From assembly GCA_016930015.1 (NCBI GenBank), contig JAFGHR010000124.1:32411-96410 (forward strand): 64,000 nucleotides of DNA. Reading direction: 5' to 3'. The stretch comes from Anaerolineae bacterium (lineage in GTDB: Bacteria > Chloroflexota > Anaerolineae > Aggregatilineales > Aggregatilineaceae). Of this stretch, positions 26,291-35,252 are shown one piece after another. The translations under genes and the position numbers were made by a program. The notes under the pieces are model-generated. The model saw only the letters and a program-made list of their open reading frames with translations. It was not told where the DNA came from and did no database searches. Numbering within the stretch: position 1 is the stretch's first letter; the number at the start of each line of letters is the position of its first letter.

Positions 26291-26417
26291 ATTTCGTTGC
26301 CGAACCGTATACCGGGCCGGGCGTACCCGGTGTACAATAGGGGCGGCATCAACCGCGCTGCCCGTATCCAGGTGCGGCCTACTGTACAAAATTAGGTCTT
26401 CTTGAAGGAGCTTGATT

Positions 26418-27677
26418 ATGTCCCGAACACGATTGTTGTCTGCCCTGTCGATCCTGCTGCTGACGGCGCTGGTTGTTCCCGGCGCAGTACAGGCCCAGGA
26501 CGGTGACTTCCCTGTACCGCCCGGACGCATCCTGGTCGGTGATGAAACGGGCCTGTTCACAATTCAGGCCGACGGCTCCGAGAAAACCTACCTGGTCGAA
26601 GACAATGATGATCTTTGCTGGGTGCGTGACGGTAACTGGAGTCCGGACGGTGCCCGCCTGCTCTACACCCTGATTTGCGGCGGCGAGACGCCTACCGATT
26701 GGCACGCCGAAGGCCGCACCGCACGTGTTTTTGTGTATGACCTGTCATCCAACACCAGCACGGAAGTCGCACCCAATGAGGGCGCCTACCAGGATTACGC
26801 CGGGGCATGGCACCCGCGCCTGAACCAGATCGTGGTCTACTCCAACCGCGAGAACGACCGTTATAACCTGTACCAGATCGACCTGGACAGCGAAGGCGTC
26901 ACGCAGATCACGGATTATGACGGTGACGTAGGCCGCGCATCGTGGGACCCGACCGGGCGTTACCTGCTCTATAACCGCTACGTGGTCGATACTGACCGCA
27001 TCCGGTGGGAAATCCGCGCGCTGGACACCGATACCCAGAACGAGATCACGGTTGCGGTAGGGCTGACACCCAACTGGAGTTTTGACGGAGAATGGATCGC
27101 GTTTGTTACGGAAGGTGATACCGCCGACGTGTTTATCATGCCCACCGGCTGTATCTTCAACAACACGCCGTGCGACGCCGAAACCGACGCCGTCAACGTG
27201 ACCTATACACCTGATGTAGGTGAGCGCGAACCGATCTTCAGCCCGGACCAGACTCAGCTCGTTTACCTGCGCGATACCAACCCGGAGCCAACCGTCCAGA
27301 CCTGGGACATATACCGCCAGGAAATCCGCACCGGATTGCTGCAAAACCTGACGCTGTCGGGTGACGTGAAGGAGCGTCACAGCCGGTGGGAGCCGGTCAC
27401 GAGCGCCAGCCAGGCCGATATCAGCACCCTGCTGCCGATCGTGGTGCGGGTGGTGTCCGGCACGGCGAATTTGCGCGCCACCGACACCACAAACGGTGAT
27501 ATCGTCGGTGTGCTGAGCGGCGGCCAGATCATGTTTGTTCAGGGCGCGAACCCGACACGCAACTGGTATTACATCACCCTACCAGAAGATGGTGCCAGCG
27601 CCTGGATATTCAGCGATCTGATCACGACGGTCGCGGGCAGCTTAAACGAGGCGCCGGAGATCGCGTCTGAAGGCTGA
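26418..27677 (+). CDS. Secreted TolB-like beta-propeller with C-terminal SH3 domain
   Basis: The 419-aa protein has a signal peptide (MSRTRLLSALSILLLTALVV to VQAQDG) and is exported. Residues ~40-320 carry PD40/WD40-like repeats of the TolB propeller (GNWSPDGARLLYTL, ASWDPTGRYLLYNR, NWSFDGEWIAFVTEG, PIFSPDQTQLVYLRD). Residues ~345-405 look like a bacterial SH3 domain (SGTANLRATDTTNGDIVGVLSGGQ). ATG 26418 is chosen because GAAGGAG lies 7 nt upstream. A ligand-binding or cell-wall sensing role is possible. It has no obvious operon partner. Confidence 0.78.
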   Translation: MSRTRLLSALSILLLTALVVPGAVQAQDGDFPVPPGRILVGDETGLFTIQADGSEKTYLVEDNDDLCWVRDGNWSPDGARLLYTLICGGETPTDWHAEGRTARVFVYDLSSNTSTEVAPNEGAYQDYAGAWHPRLNQIVVYSNRENDRYNLYQIDLDSEGVTQITDYDGDVGRASWDPTGRYLLYNRYVVDTDRIRWEIRALDTDTQNEITVAVGLTPNWSFDGEWIAFVTEGDTADVFIMPTGCIFNNTPCDAETDAVNVTYTPDVGEREPIFSPDQTQLVYLRDTNPEPTVQTWDIYRQEIRTGLLQNLTLSGDVKERHSRWEPVTSASQADISTLLPIVVRVVSGTANLRATDTTNGDIVGVLSGGQIMFVQGANPTRNWYYITLPEDGASAWIFSDLITTVAGSLNEAPEIASEG

Positions 27678-27738
27678 TATCCGGGCAATACGCGGGTGTT
27701 ATTTTACCTTACGGTTGGTCATTCCACGTATAAACAAC

Positions 27739-27764
27739 AGCGCCCCGCTGCTACATCGGGGCGC
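27739..27764 (+). terminator. Terminator after the propeller gene
   Basis: AGCGCCCCG pairs with CGGGGCGCT across a short loop. The tail (TGATCTGTTG) is weak. It may work in both directions between convergent genes. Confidence 0.5.
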
Positions 27765-27798
27765 TTGATCTGTTGGCGGCGTTGGTCGGCACGCCGGG

Positions 27799-28020
27799 TT
27801 AATGAAGCTGTTGGAGCGCACGCTCCATAAACACCAGGGCTTCGGCTTCCGATATTTTGCCGGTGACGATATCCGATATCCAGGCCACGGCATCGCGTTC
27901 ATCCATGCAGTAGGCGAAAATGATGGTTTCGATGCTGCGAATACGACCGTTTTGTTTTCCGGCGGCGAGCCACTGGCCGAGATTCATGTTTTGATACGCG
28001 CTCATCGTCCGGGTGTTCAT
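27799..28020 (-). CDS. Small hypothetical protein (73 aa)
   Basis: I do not recognise the family. The ATG at 28020 has an excellent AAGGAGGGTGAG ribosome-binding site, which argues strongly for translation and against the longer ORF-track start at 28140. The product is soluble and helical looking: MNTRTMSAYQNMNLGQWLAAG, then a Cys-containing FAYCMDERDAVAWISDIVTG and an acidic amphipathic end (ISEAEALVFMERALQQLH). It stands alone between convergent and divergent neighbours. Confidence 0.6.
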   Translation of the reverse strand: MNTRTMSAYQNMNLGQWLAAGKQNGRIRSIETIIFAYCMDERDAVAWISDIVTGKISEAEALVFMERALQQLH

Positions 28021-28370
28021 CTCACCCTCCTTGCCGCTGTCGGATGCTGGTGCGTCCTCTGACGGCGCGGCAGTATGTTTGTTATCCGGGCACTCAACAG
28101 GTAGACGCCTGCGAGCGCCAAATGGTTCCATCCCCATCAAAAAACCCCCTACGCTGATTATGTTTTTATCGTAAAGGGTTTTCGGCCCGGCAGATCCCCC
28201 AAAATTCAGGGGTCACCGGGGGGAATGTGGTTCGGGCGCGATCACGTTACCCAGGTTAACCAGGAATCCGTGCTTTACCACGGCGCCGGGCTGTGATATG
28301 CTGCGAATAATCAGGGGGATCATGCGGATTCTGCGGCCCGCATCTTTGCGCCCCGCATCGGAGGACACAC
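28021..28370. other. Intergenic region with no further gene
   Basis: It holds the strong RBS of the small protein at its left end and, before 28371, a TGATATGCT extended -10-like sequence for the next gene. A CCCCC/GGGG hairpin occurs near 28196-28222. I see no coding frame or RNA gene. Confidence 0.4.
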
Positions 28371-28934
28371 ATGTACAACGATCACACGCCGATCCCACTC
28401 ACACACCCTCTGCCCACCGTGCAGCCAGCAGCCGCGTCGTTCGTTACCAATCGCGGCATGCAAGCCATCATCCGCCGCGCTCGCCTGGAATACCTGGCAA
28501 CCCAACTGCTGACACTCAGCCGGGCGCTGCGCCTGCCTGTGCCCATTGAGGATATCCTGTATTCGCCGCCGCTGGACCTGTGGCACATCAACCCCGATCA
28601 GCCGCCGCCGTGTTTGATGCAAACCCATGATCCACTGATAAAACGGCTGGAAATGGCCCGCACCGTCGCCCGGCTGGTCGGTGAATCCGGCTGGGAACCC
28701 CGCCAGCGTTTATTAGGCAGCCAGTCGTTTTCGCGCAATGAATCCGACATTTTTTGCATGGCGCTGCTGATACCCACCGCCCTGTTAGCCGGGCTGAATG
28801 AGCAGCAGCGTTTGCCGGGCCGTGTATCATGCCTGTTCCAGGTGCCGGACGAACAGGCCGCGATACGCCTGGTTGAACTGGGTTACGTGGCCCGCACCCA
28901 GGTAAACACACTCACCGAGTGTTTCACCCGCTGA
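28371..28934 (+). CDS. Degenerate ImmA/IrrE-like protein
   Basis: The 187-aa protein resembles the ImmA/IrrE (DUF955) metallopeptidase fold without its active site. After a ~60-residue start, PIEDILYSPPLDLWHINPDQ corresponds to the N-terminal part, RLEMARTVARLVGESGW lies where the zinc motif HExxH should be, and NESDIFCMALLIPTALL matches the usual E-A-x-x-F-A-x-x-L-L-M-P segment. The His residues are replaced, so proteolysis is unlikely. Real ImmA/IrrE proteins cut repressors of mobile elements or of DNA damage genes. Here a sensor or binding role is the more likely one. No repressor gene is adjacent. The assignment is by motif pattern only. Confidence 0.5.
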   Translation: MYNDHTPIPLTHPLPTVQPAAASFVTNRGMQAIIRRARLEYLATQLLTLSRALRLPVPIEDILYSPPLDLWHINPDQPPPCLMQTHDPLIKRLEMARTVARLVGESGWEPRQRLLGSQSFSRNESDIFCMALLIPTALLAGLNEQQRLPGRVSCLFQVPDEQAAIRLVELGYVARTQVNTLTECFTR

Positions 28935-28994
28935 TCACAAAAACCGCTTTCAGGTTGCAGTTATTCACGACCGCATCTACCATACAAGGGTGAC

Positions 28995-29738
28995 ATGGAG
29001 TGTGCTAAAATAACCCTCATGAAACCAGAAACAACACGCACGTACCGTTATTACGATCTGGTCATGGCCCTGTTCGTGACCGTCCTGCTGATCAGCAACC
29101 TGTTGAGCAGCGCCAAGATCATCGACCTGAAAATGGCCATCGGGCCTATCGATCTCGTGTTTGACGCCGGGACGCTGGTCTTCCCGATCAGTTACATTTT
29201 TGGCGATGTGCTCACCGAGGTCTACGGGTACAGGCGCTCGCGGCGCGTCATCTGGACCGGGTTTGGCGCGAATGCCCTGCTCGGCATCTTTGTGTGGTTC
29301 GCGGGAGTGCTGCCCGGTGAGAGCGAATGGCAAACCGATGTCGGCCAAAGCGCGTATGACTCGGTGCTGGGCGGCATCAGCGGCCTGATCCTGGCCAGCC
29401 TGATCGCGTATTTCCTGGGCGAGTTCTCCAACAGTTATGTGCTGGCCAAGATGAAAATCTGGACCGAGGGGCGCTGGCTGTGGACGCGTACCATCGGCAG
29501 TACGCTGGTCGGGCAGGCCGTAGATACCACCGTGTTCATGCTCATGGCGACCGCGTTGGGCGTATTTTCGCCGTCGATTCTTGTGTCGCTGATCGTGACC
29601 AATTACATCCTCAAAGTCGGCTTCGAAGCCAGCCTGACGCCGATGACCTACCAGGTGATCAACACCCTCAAAGCTGCCGAAAACGAAGATTATTACGACC
29701 GCAACACCGACTTCAACCCGTTTAATCTGGGCGTCTAA
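28995..29738 (+). CDS. Queuosine precursor transporter (YhhQ family)
   Basis: The protein belongs to the YhhQ/QueT-type family (DUF165, VUT domain) that imports 7-cyano- or 7-aminomethyl-7-deazaguanine for queuosine synthesis. Six hydrophobic segments are visible. Family landmarks are LISNLLSSAKIIDL (~33), DAGTLVFPISYIFGDVLTEVYGY (~55) and GSTLVGQAVDTTVFMLMA (~170). The ATG at 28995 follows AAGGGTG. An ATG at 29019 with a TGCTAAAAT extended -10 just upstream would fit a leaderless transcript. Era follows after 18 nt. Confidence 0.88.
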   Translation: MECAKITLMKPETTRTYRYYDLVMALFVTVLLISNLLSSAKIIDLKMAIGPIDLVFDAGTLVFPISYIFGDVLTEVYGYRRSRRVIWTGFGANALLGIFVWFAGVLPGESEWQTDVGQSAYDSVLGGISGLILASLIAYFLGEFSNSYVLAKMKIWTEGRWLWTRTIGSTLVGQAVDTTVFMLMATALGVFSPSILVSLIVTNYILKVGFEASLTPMTYQVINTLKAAENEDYYDRNTDFNPFNLGV

Positions 29739-29756
29739 CGCCCTGATGAGGACTAC

Positions 29757-30719
29757 ATGCCCGACCAAAACAATGATCTACTGGCACCAATGCCTGACGA
29801 ACAAGAACTACCCGCCGGTCACAAAAGCGGTTTTGTGGCCGTCATCGGGCGGCCCAACGTGGGCAAATCCACGATCATGAACGCCATCCTGGGCGAAAAG
29901 ATCGCGATCGTGAGCCCCAAACCGCAGACAACACGCCTGCGCCAGCTTGGGATATTAACGCGTGACGACGCCCAGGTGATTTTTGTCGATACACCCGGCA
30001 TCCACGATCCGCGCACCACGCTGGGCGAATTTATGGTCCATGTCGCGGTTGAGGCGCTGCGTGATGCCGACGTGATCCTGTTCGTGACCGACGTCAGCCA
30101 GCCGCCCACCCCCGGCGACCGGCGCATCACCGGGTTAATTCAAGAAGCCGAGGACGTGACGCCCGTGCTGCTGGCCCTGAACAAAACCGATCTGCTCAGC
30201 GATATCGAGCAGCTCGATGCGAACAGCCACGCGTACCAGGAACTCGTGCCATCGGCCACGCCGTTTCACACCATCGCCAAGACGAGCACCGGCGTCGATG
30301 CGCTTCTGAACAACCTGATCGAGCGCCTGCCCGAAGGGCCGCGCTACTACCCAAAAGACCAGCTTTCGGATACTGCCGTGCGCGATATCGTGGCCGAGAT
30401 GGTGCGCGAAAAGGTGCTGTTTAACCTGGAACAGGAAGTCCCGCACGGCGTGGCGACCGAAGTCAACGAGTTCAAAGAGCGCAATGCCAACATGACCTAC
30501 ATCAGCGCCACGATCTACGTCGAGCGTGACTCGCACAAGGGCATCATCATCGGCAAAAACGGGCGTATGCTCAAGACGATCAGCCAACAGGCACGGGAGG
30601 AAATCGAACATTTCATCGGCACCCGCGTGTACCTGGAACTGTGGGTTAAGGTGTTGAAGAACTGGCGGCATGACGAACACGCGCTGCGTCGCCTGGGCTA
30701 CCGTATCCCCCGCGAATAG
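29757..30719 (+). CDS. era: GTPase Era
   Basis: Era (320 aa) is the ribosome-assembly GTPase that binds the 3' end of 16S rRNA. The G-domain motifs are GRPNVGKST (~32), the switch region PQTTRLRQLGIL, DTPGIHDPR (~80) and NKTDLL (~140). The C-terminal KH domain shows the usual GIIIGKNGRMLKTISQQAREEIEHF (~262). A 24-residue acidic N-terminal extension is unremarkable. TGATGAGGAC precedes the ATG. It precedes a GNAT-Nudix gene by 13 nt. Confidence 0.96.
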   Translation: MPDQNNDLLAPMPDEQELPAGHKSGFVAVIGRPNVGKSTIMNAILGEKIAIVSPKPQTTRLRQLGILTRDDAQVIFVDTPGIHDPRTTLGEFMVHVAVEALRDADVILFVTDVSQPPTPGDRRITGLIQEAEDVTPVLLALNKTDLLSDIEQLDANSHAYQELVPSATPFHTIAKTSTGVDALLNNLIERLPEGPRYYPKDQLSDTAVRDIVAEMVREKVLFNLEQEVPHGVATEVNEFKERNANMTYISATIYVERDSHKGIIIGKNGRMLKTISQQAREEIEHFIGTRVYLELWVKVLKNWRHDEHALRRLGYRIPRE

Positions 30720-30732
30720 GGCGCTGCCGATC

Positions 30733-31605
30733 ATGCATGTCGTGACGGCCCAATCCGCCGATGTAACCGGATGGCTGCGCCTGGCGGCAGAGGTTGAACC
30801 GCTGTTTGGCGCGATGGTGGACGATCCCGGCTTTTTGAACGGGCTGTCGAAACACATCGAGCGTCAAACAGCGGTTTGTGTGCGGGCGCAGGATGGGCCG
30901 CCGGGCAGCGCACTCATGGGCGGGCTGCTGCTGTCGCCCTGTTACCCTAAAGTTGAAATAAGCTGGTTGGCCGTGGCCCGCCGCTGGCGGCGTCGCGGGG
31001 TTGGGCGGGCGTTGATGGCACACATTTTAGGCATCATCCCCCCACCGGCAGAGATCGTACTGCTGACGTTTGGTGAGGGTGTGCTGCTGGGCCAGCCTGC
31101 CCGCCGGTTTTACGAAAGGCACGGCTTCACACCCGGCGAACCCGGACCGGTCAACTCCGCCGGGATACCGACGCAGGTATTCCGGCGTGTGCTGGGTGAT
31201 ACACCAACCGTACGGGCTGTGATCCAGCATGATAACCGGTATCTCGTGGTTCAGCACAATTTCAAGCTCAAGGAAAACTTCGGCAAATGGGGGATTCCCG
31301 GCGGGCGCGTTGATCCGGGCGACGACAGCCGGACGGCGACCCTGCGCCGGGAACTGTACGAGGAGTTTGGAATCGGCGTGGATATCGTGCGGTTTATCAA
31401 CATATACCCGTTCAAAACCCGGCTGCACTACGTCTACCACGTCCGGCCCCACAGTACCGACCTGCACATCGATCCCGGTGAAATCCTGGGGCACGCGTGG
31501 CTGACCCTCGATGAAGCCGCCGCATGGCACGCTGCCGGGCGATTCCACACCGGGTTTGAACTGGACGCGATTACCAGCAGCCGCCTGCTCCTGGTCCATC
31601 CATGA
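30733..31605 (+). CDS. GNAT acetyltransferase-Nudix hydrolase fusion
   Basis: The 290-aa protein has two catalytic domains. Residues ~1-155 are a GNAT N-acetyltransferase (ISWLAVARRWRRRGVGRALM is motif A with the acetyl-CoA loop, RFYERHGF is motif B). Residues ~160-290 are a Nudix hydrolase: GKWGIPGGRVDPGDDSRTATLRRELYEEFGI matches the Nudix box except that Asp replaces the first conserved Glu. Nudix enzymes hydrolyse nucleoside diphosphate derivatives. The fusion suggests processing of an acetylated nucleotide or a linked detoxification step, but the substrate is unknown. It overlaps the next gene by 4 nt (ATGA). Confidence 0.85.
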   Translation: MHVVTAQSADVTGWLRLAAEVEPLFGAMVDDPGFLNGLSKHIERQTAVCVRAQDGPPGSALMGGLLLSPCYPKVEISWLAVARRWRRRGVGRALMAHILGIIPPPAEIVLLTFGEGVLLGQPARRFYERHGFTPGEPGPVNSAGIPTQVFRRVLGDTPTVRAVIQHDNRYLVVQHNFKLKENFGKWGIPGGRVDPGDDSRTATLRRELYEEFGIGVDIVRFINIYPFKTRLHYVYHVRPHSTDLHIDPGEILGHAWLTLDEAAAWHAAGRFHTGFELDAITSSRLLLVHP

Positions 31606-33638
31606 TCACACACCTGGGCCGTTACCACCGCACCGCCGCGCATCACCGCCAGACGATCAATCGCGCCGCCGCCGCGCTGGCGGTGGCGATGATGGTGTGT
31701 TGCGCGATCCTGTTTGCCGACTCCGACAGCAGCCGTCTGGAACTCGCGGTCGCGGCGCTGGTGGCCGGAGTCCTGCTGCAAATCACAGCCCTGTACCTGG
31801 ACCGCCGCCCGCTGCCGGGCCTGCCTATGCCGCGCGGCGGGGCGCTGCTGGCCGCTGAGCGTTCATTCGCGCGGCGGGCGCTGCTGACCGTCTCAGGAGC
31901 CGGGCTGTTATGGGTCGTGGCCGAAACTAACGGCGATTGGATCGGCCTCAAAGAGCGATTCGGTCTGACATCCGGCGCGCAGTTTGGCCTGCTGTGCGCG
32001 GGGATCACGCTGGTCGCGCTGGGACTGGGTGACGTGGGATGGCCCCGGCAGCGACTCACGTGGCCCGTCACACGGCCCGTACCCTGGCGTGGCGTGCTGA
32101 TCGTTGCCGGGATCATGGCCCTGGCGCTGCTGGTGCGCGTGTGGGCGCTGAATACGCTGGTACATGTGTTTGTAGACGAATTGAACTTCGCAACCACCTT
32201 GCAGGGCTTCTGGCGGCAGGATGATGTCGGGCTGCTGGTGCCCATGACGGGCGTCGTCGCCTTCCCCAAGCTGTTCGTTTACTGGCAGGCGCAAACCGTC
32301 GCGCTGATGGGGCGTAACCTGGCCGGGCTGCGGCTGGCAAGCGCCATATTGGGCACGCTGACGATCCCGGCGCTGTACCTGCTGGCGCGCACCCTGTATG
32401 ACCGCCCCACCGCCCTGATCGCGGCGGCGCTGCTGGCCGTGTTTCCCCCGCATATCCACTTCAGCCGCCTGGGGCTGAACAACATCGCCGATCCCCTGTT
32501 CGGCACGCTGGCATTGGCCTTTGCCGCGCGGGGATTACGTTCTAACCGGCGGTTGGACTTTGCGCTGGCGGGTGTCTTTTTGGGCCTGACGCAGTATTTT
32601 TACGAGGGCGGGCGCATCATTTACCCGCTGTTGATGCTGGCGTGGCTGGCTGCCGGGCGGCTGACCTGGCGGCAGCGTCCCCCGTGGCGTGGGCTGGTGA
32701 TCCTGCTGCTGGCGGCAGTGCTGGTATGCATGCCGGTGTATTACACGCTGCTGGCCATCGACGCCCCGCTGACCGCACGCTCCGAGTCGATGAGCCTGCC
32801 GCGCGCGTATTGGAGCGCCCTGCTGCGGTCGTCACCGGGCGACGAGCAGTTCAACGACTACGCCGGGCGCGTGCGGGACACGTTTTTGATCACCGTCCAC
32901 CAGCCCGAACTAAGCAGTTTTTACGGCGGGCAAACGCCGCTGCTGCTGGTGTACATGGTGCCCGCGCTGCTGTTGGGAATCGGGGTTATGCTGGCGCGGC
33001 TGCGCACGCCGGGAGCGCTGCTGCTGGTGGGCTGGATTCTGGCCGTTTCCCTGGGTAACAGCACCCTCGTCGCCAACCTGGACGCGGCGCGTTACGTCGT
33101 GGTGTTCCCGGCGCTGATCCTGGTGTGCGCGCTTGGTATCCGCTGGCTGCTGCACGTGATCGAACCGGCGCGGCTCCACACGGCGGGAATTGTCCTGCTC
33201 GTGATCGGACTCGCTGCCGGGCAGATCGTGTATTATTTCGGGCCGCACATCGACCGTTACAACACCGTGATCCGCGCGGGCAAACATTACCCAGACGGTG
33301 AAGACGCGATCTTCCGGTCGGTGAACTTCCCACCGGGCACGCAGATTCACCTGATCAGCACTACCGTATTTCCGCAGTCTTATGCGTCAGACGCGATCCA
33401 TTTCCTGGCCGATGACCTGGAAGTTGAAACACTCAGCCCGGATGAAATCACGATGGCGTATGTGTGGAATTTGCGGCGGGATGTCGATCACGCGTTTTTT
33501 ATCGAGGCAGGGCTGACCGGGCCCCTTGAACTCTTAGAGGATAGTTTTCAGCTTCAGCCGCCCGTGTACAGCCCGCATGATATCCCACCGGGCGAGGAAT
33601 ACGTGTTGTACTACGCGCCGAGCCTGCTCCGCGACTAG
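31602..33638 (+). CDS. GT39-like multi-pass membrane glycosyltransferase
   Basis: The 678-aa protein has about 13 hydrophobic segments and a C-terminal soluble domain (~560-678). The first extracellular loop carries HVFVDELNFATTLQGFW (~188), the acidic GT-C signature, and PPHIHFSRLGLNNIADPLFG (~284) is the usual PMT-like second loop. The N-terminal ~150 residues hold four extra membrane helices compared with ordinary GT39 proteins. The ATG overlaps the stop of the GNAT-Nudix gene (ATGA), so translation is coupled. The last 4 nt overlap the 3' end of the convergent receiver gene. Confidence 0.78.
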   Translation: MITHLGRYHRTAAHHRQTINRAAAALAVAMMVCCAILFADSDSSRLELAVAALVAGVLLQITALYLDRRPLPGLPMPRGGALLAAERSFARRALLTVSGAGLLWVVAETNGDWIGLKERFGLTSGAQFGLLCAGITLVALGLGDVGWPRQRLTWPVTRPVPWRGVLIVAGIMALALLVRVWALNTLVHVFVDELNFATTLQGFWRQDDVGLLVPMTGVVAFPKLFVYWQAQTVALMGRNLAGLRLASAILGTLTIPALYLLARTLYDRPTALIAAALLAVFPPHIHFSRLGLNNIADPLFGTLALAFAARGLRSNRRLDFALAGVFLGLTQYFYEGGRIIYPLLMLAWLAAGRLTWRQRPPWRGLVILLLAAVLVCMPVYYTLLAIDAPLTARSESMSLPRAYWSALLRSSPGDEQFNDYAGRVRDTFLITVHQPELSSFYGGQTPLLLVYMVPALLLGIGVMLARLRTPGALLLVGWILAVSLGNSTLVANLDAARYVVVFPALILVCALGIRWLLHVIEPARLHTAGIVLLVIGLAAGQIVYYFGPHIDRYNTVIRAGKHYPDGEDAIFRSVNFPPGTQIHLISTTVFPQSYASDAIHFLADDLEVETLSPDEITMAYVWNLRRDVDHAFFIEAGLTGPLELLEDSFQLQPPVYSPHDIPPGEEYVLYYAPSLLRD

Positions 33639-34036
33639 GGCGCGTGGCGCCGGATCGAATCACACAGGAGATCAAACGCCAGCGGCTTGGATAAAAAACC
33701 GCAAGCACCGGCCTGCGCCATCCGCCGCAGTTCGGCGGGCTGCTGCTCAACCGACATACAGAGCACGCACGTGCGGGGCGACGTTTTCAGCAACGCCTTG
33801 GCGGCCTCACAGCCATCAAGGTCCGGCAGGTGAAGGTCCAGCAGCGCAACATCCGGCTTGAGTGTACCGGCGAGCAAAACCGCGTCGCGCGCGGTCCCCG
33901 CCCGGCCAACCACCACAATATCATCTTCTAACGACAACATCATGCTGATGTTGTCACAAATCTCCGGATTATCGTCAACCACGAGCACACGAATCGCGTC
34001 CGGGGCACCGCCTCGCGGCATGGTTCGATCATCCAT
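33635..34036 (-). CDS. Stand-alone response regulator receiver domain
   Basis: The 133-aa protein is a single CheY-like receiver. All phosphorylation residues are present: the acidic pair in VLVVDDNPEI (~18), the phospho-acceptor Asp in DVALLDLHLPDLDG (~66), Ser in LCMSVEQQP and Lys in FLSKPLAF. There is no output domain, so it acts by protein contact. AAGGGAGAC precedes the ATG. No histidine kinase is in the window. It is convergent with the GT39-like gene and lies ahead of ribF on the same strand, but a terminator sits between the two. Confidence 0.9.
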   Translation of the reverse strand: MDDRTMPRGGAPDAIRVLVVDDNPEICDNISMMLSLEDDIVVVGRAGTARDAVLLAGTLKPDVALLDLHLPDLDGCEAAKALLKTSPRTCVLCMSVEQQPAELRRMAQAGACGFLSKPLAFDLLCDSIRRHAP

Positions 34037-34072
34037 TTACGTCTCCCTTGTGAGGCTGTAACCGTATCTATA

Positions 34073-34078
34073 ATTATA
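34073..34078 (-). promoter_or_regulatory. -10 box for the receiver gene
   Basis: A perfect TATAAT on the minus strand, inside the palindrome TATAATTATA, lies ~37 nt before the ATG. No clear -35 was found. Confidence 0.4.
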
Positions 34079-34107
34079 CCTGTGTTCGACCGGTTTTGTC
34101 CGTGCCC

Positions 34108-34135
34108 AAACAAAAACCCCGGAACACATCCGGGG
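34108..34135 (-). terminator. Intrinsic terminator after ribF
   Basis: CCCCGG and CCGGGG enclose a 7-nt loop and are followed on the minus strand by TTTTTGTTTG. Confidence 0.85.
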
Positions 34136-34165
34136 AGTCACTCATCAATCGGAACAGGCACACGC

Positions 34166-35122
34166 CTACTTCCCCCGGTAGCCGGGTGGTTTGGTCAGGC
34201 GGGATAACCGCTTGCGGCCCTCTACAATATCGCGGTTGACCTGTGCAACCAGCGCATCCACACTAGCGAATCGCTGTTCCGCACGCAGGCGCGTGACCAC
34301 GTCAAACGCCAGCGTCCAGCCGTAGATATCGCGGTCGAAGTCCAGCAAATGCACTTCCAGCCGGACAATACCCCCGTCAAAGGTAGGCCGCCGTCCAACG
34401 TTGGCAACTGCCATATAGGACTCACCGTTGAGGTGCGCCCACCCGGCATACACGCCGTTCATGGGCAGCACCTGTTCCTCCCACATATCCATATTCGCCG
34501 TGGGAAAACCAAGCTGGCGCCCGCGCCCGTCGCCCGGCACAACCTCGGCTTCAACCCGGTAGGGGCGGCCCAACCACTGCGCCGCCTGTTCTACATCACC
34601 CCCGGCCAGCGCGTCACGAATACCCCTGCTGCTGACCGTTTTTCCGGTGCCATCATTCGTCACCAGTCCTATGACCTCCAGTCCAAAGTCTTTTTGCTCG
34701 CCCTGCTCGCGCAAAAAATCAACCGTCCCCTCACGCTTGTAACCCAGCGCAAAGTCCGGGCCAACCCACAGCTCACATAGATTCAGGCGCGTGAGCAGTT
34801 GATCAACAAAGTCTGCGGCGCGAATCCGGCGAACGGTAATATCAAACGGGTGCGTGACCACCAGTTCAACACCCAGATCGCCCAACAGCCGCGCGCGCTG
34901 TTCCGTCGTCACCAGGTAATACCGGCCCGACGCCCGGCCCAACACAACATCCGGATGCGGAAAAAACGTCAGGACTGTGGGCACACAGCCGCGCTGCTGT
35001 GCCGTTTGAACCAGGCGCTTTAACAAGTGCTGGTGACCGCGATGGACGCCGTCAAACACACCAATCGCAACGATCGCCGGGCCGGGCGGCTGCGCATCTT
35101 CTAGCCGGTATACGTGCTGCAT
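34166..35122 (-). CDS. ribF: Bifunctional riboflavin kinase/FAD synthetase
   Basis: RibF (318 aa) turns riboflavin into FMN and then FAD. The N-terminal FAD synthetase domain starts VAIGVFDGVHRGHQHLL (~19), with TFFPHPDVVLG and the GRVRISSRGIRDAL-type stretch VSSRGIRDALAGGDV (~160). The C-terminal kinase domain shows GRGRQLGFPTANM (~191) and MAVANVGRRPTFDGG. Start at 35122 is chosen because the domain begins there. The 35179 extension has odd composition. It closes the nusA-infB-rbfA-truB gene order, its usual place. A repeat element (copy 3) separates it from truB. Confidence 0.95.
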   Translation of the reverse strand: MQHVYRLEDAQPPGPAIVAIGVFDGVHRGHQHLLKRLVQTAQQRGCVPTVLTFFPHPDVVLGRASGRYYLVTTEQRARLLGDLGVELVVTHPFDITVRRIRAADFVDQLLTRLNLCELWVGPDFALGYKREGTVDFLREQGEQKDFGLEVIGLVTNDGTGKTVSSRGIRDALAGGDVEQAAQWLGRPYRVEAEVVPGDGRGRQLGFPTANMDMWEEQVLPMNGVYAGWAHLNGESYMAVANVGRRPTFDGGIVRLEVHLLDFDRDIYGWTLAFDVVTRLRAEQRFASVDALVAQVNRDIVEGRKRLSRLTKPPGYRGK

Positions 35123-35252
35123 CGGTTCCCCGTTCTCTCGTGTTCGTCGTGCATGCTGTTTCCCCTTCAAACATAACAAAAACCGGCCATCTGTCCCAAC
35201 GTTTTAGTTTACACAAAAAATCACATGATTTGCAGCCACCTCACCCGAACAC

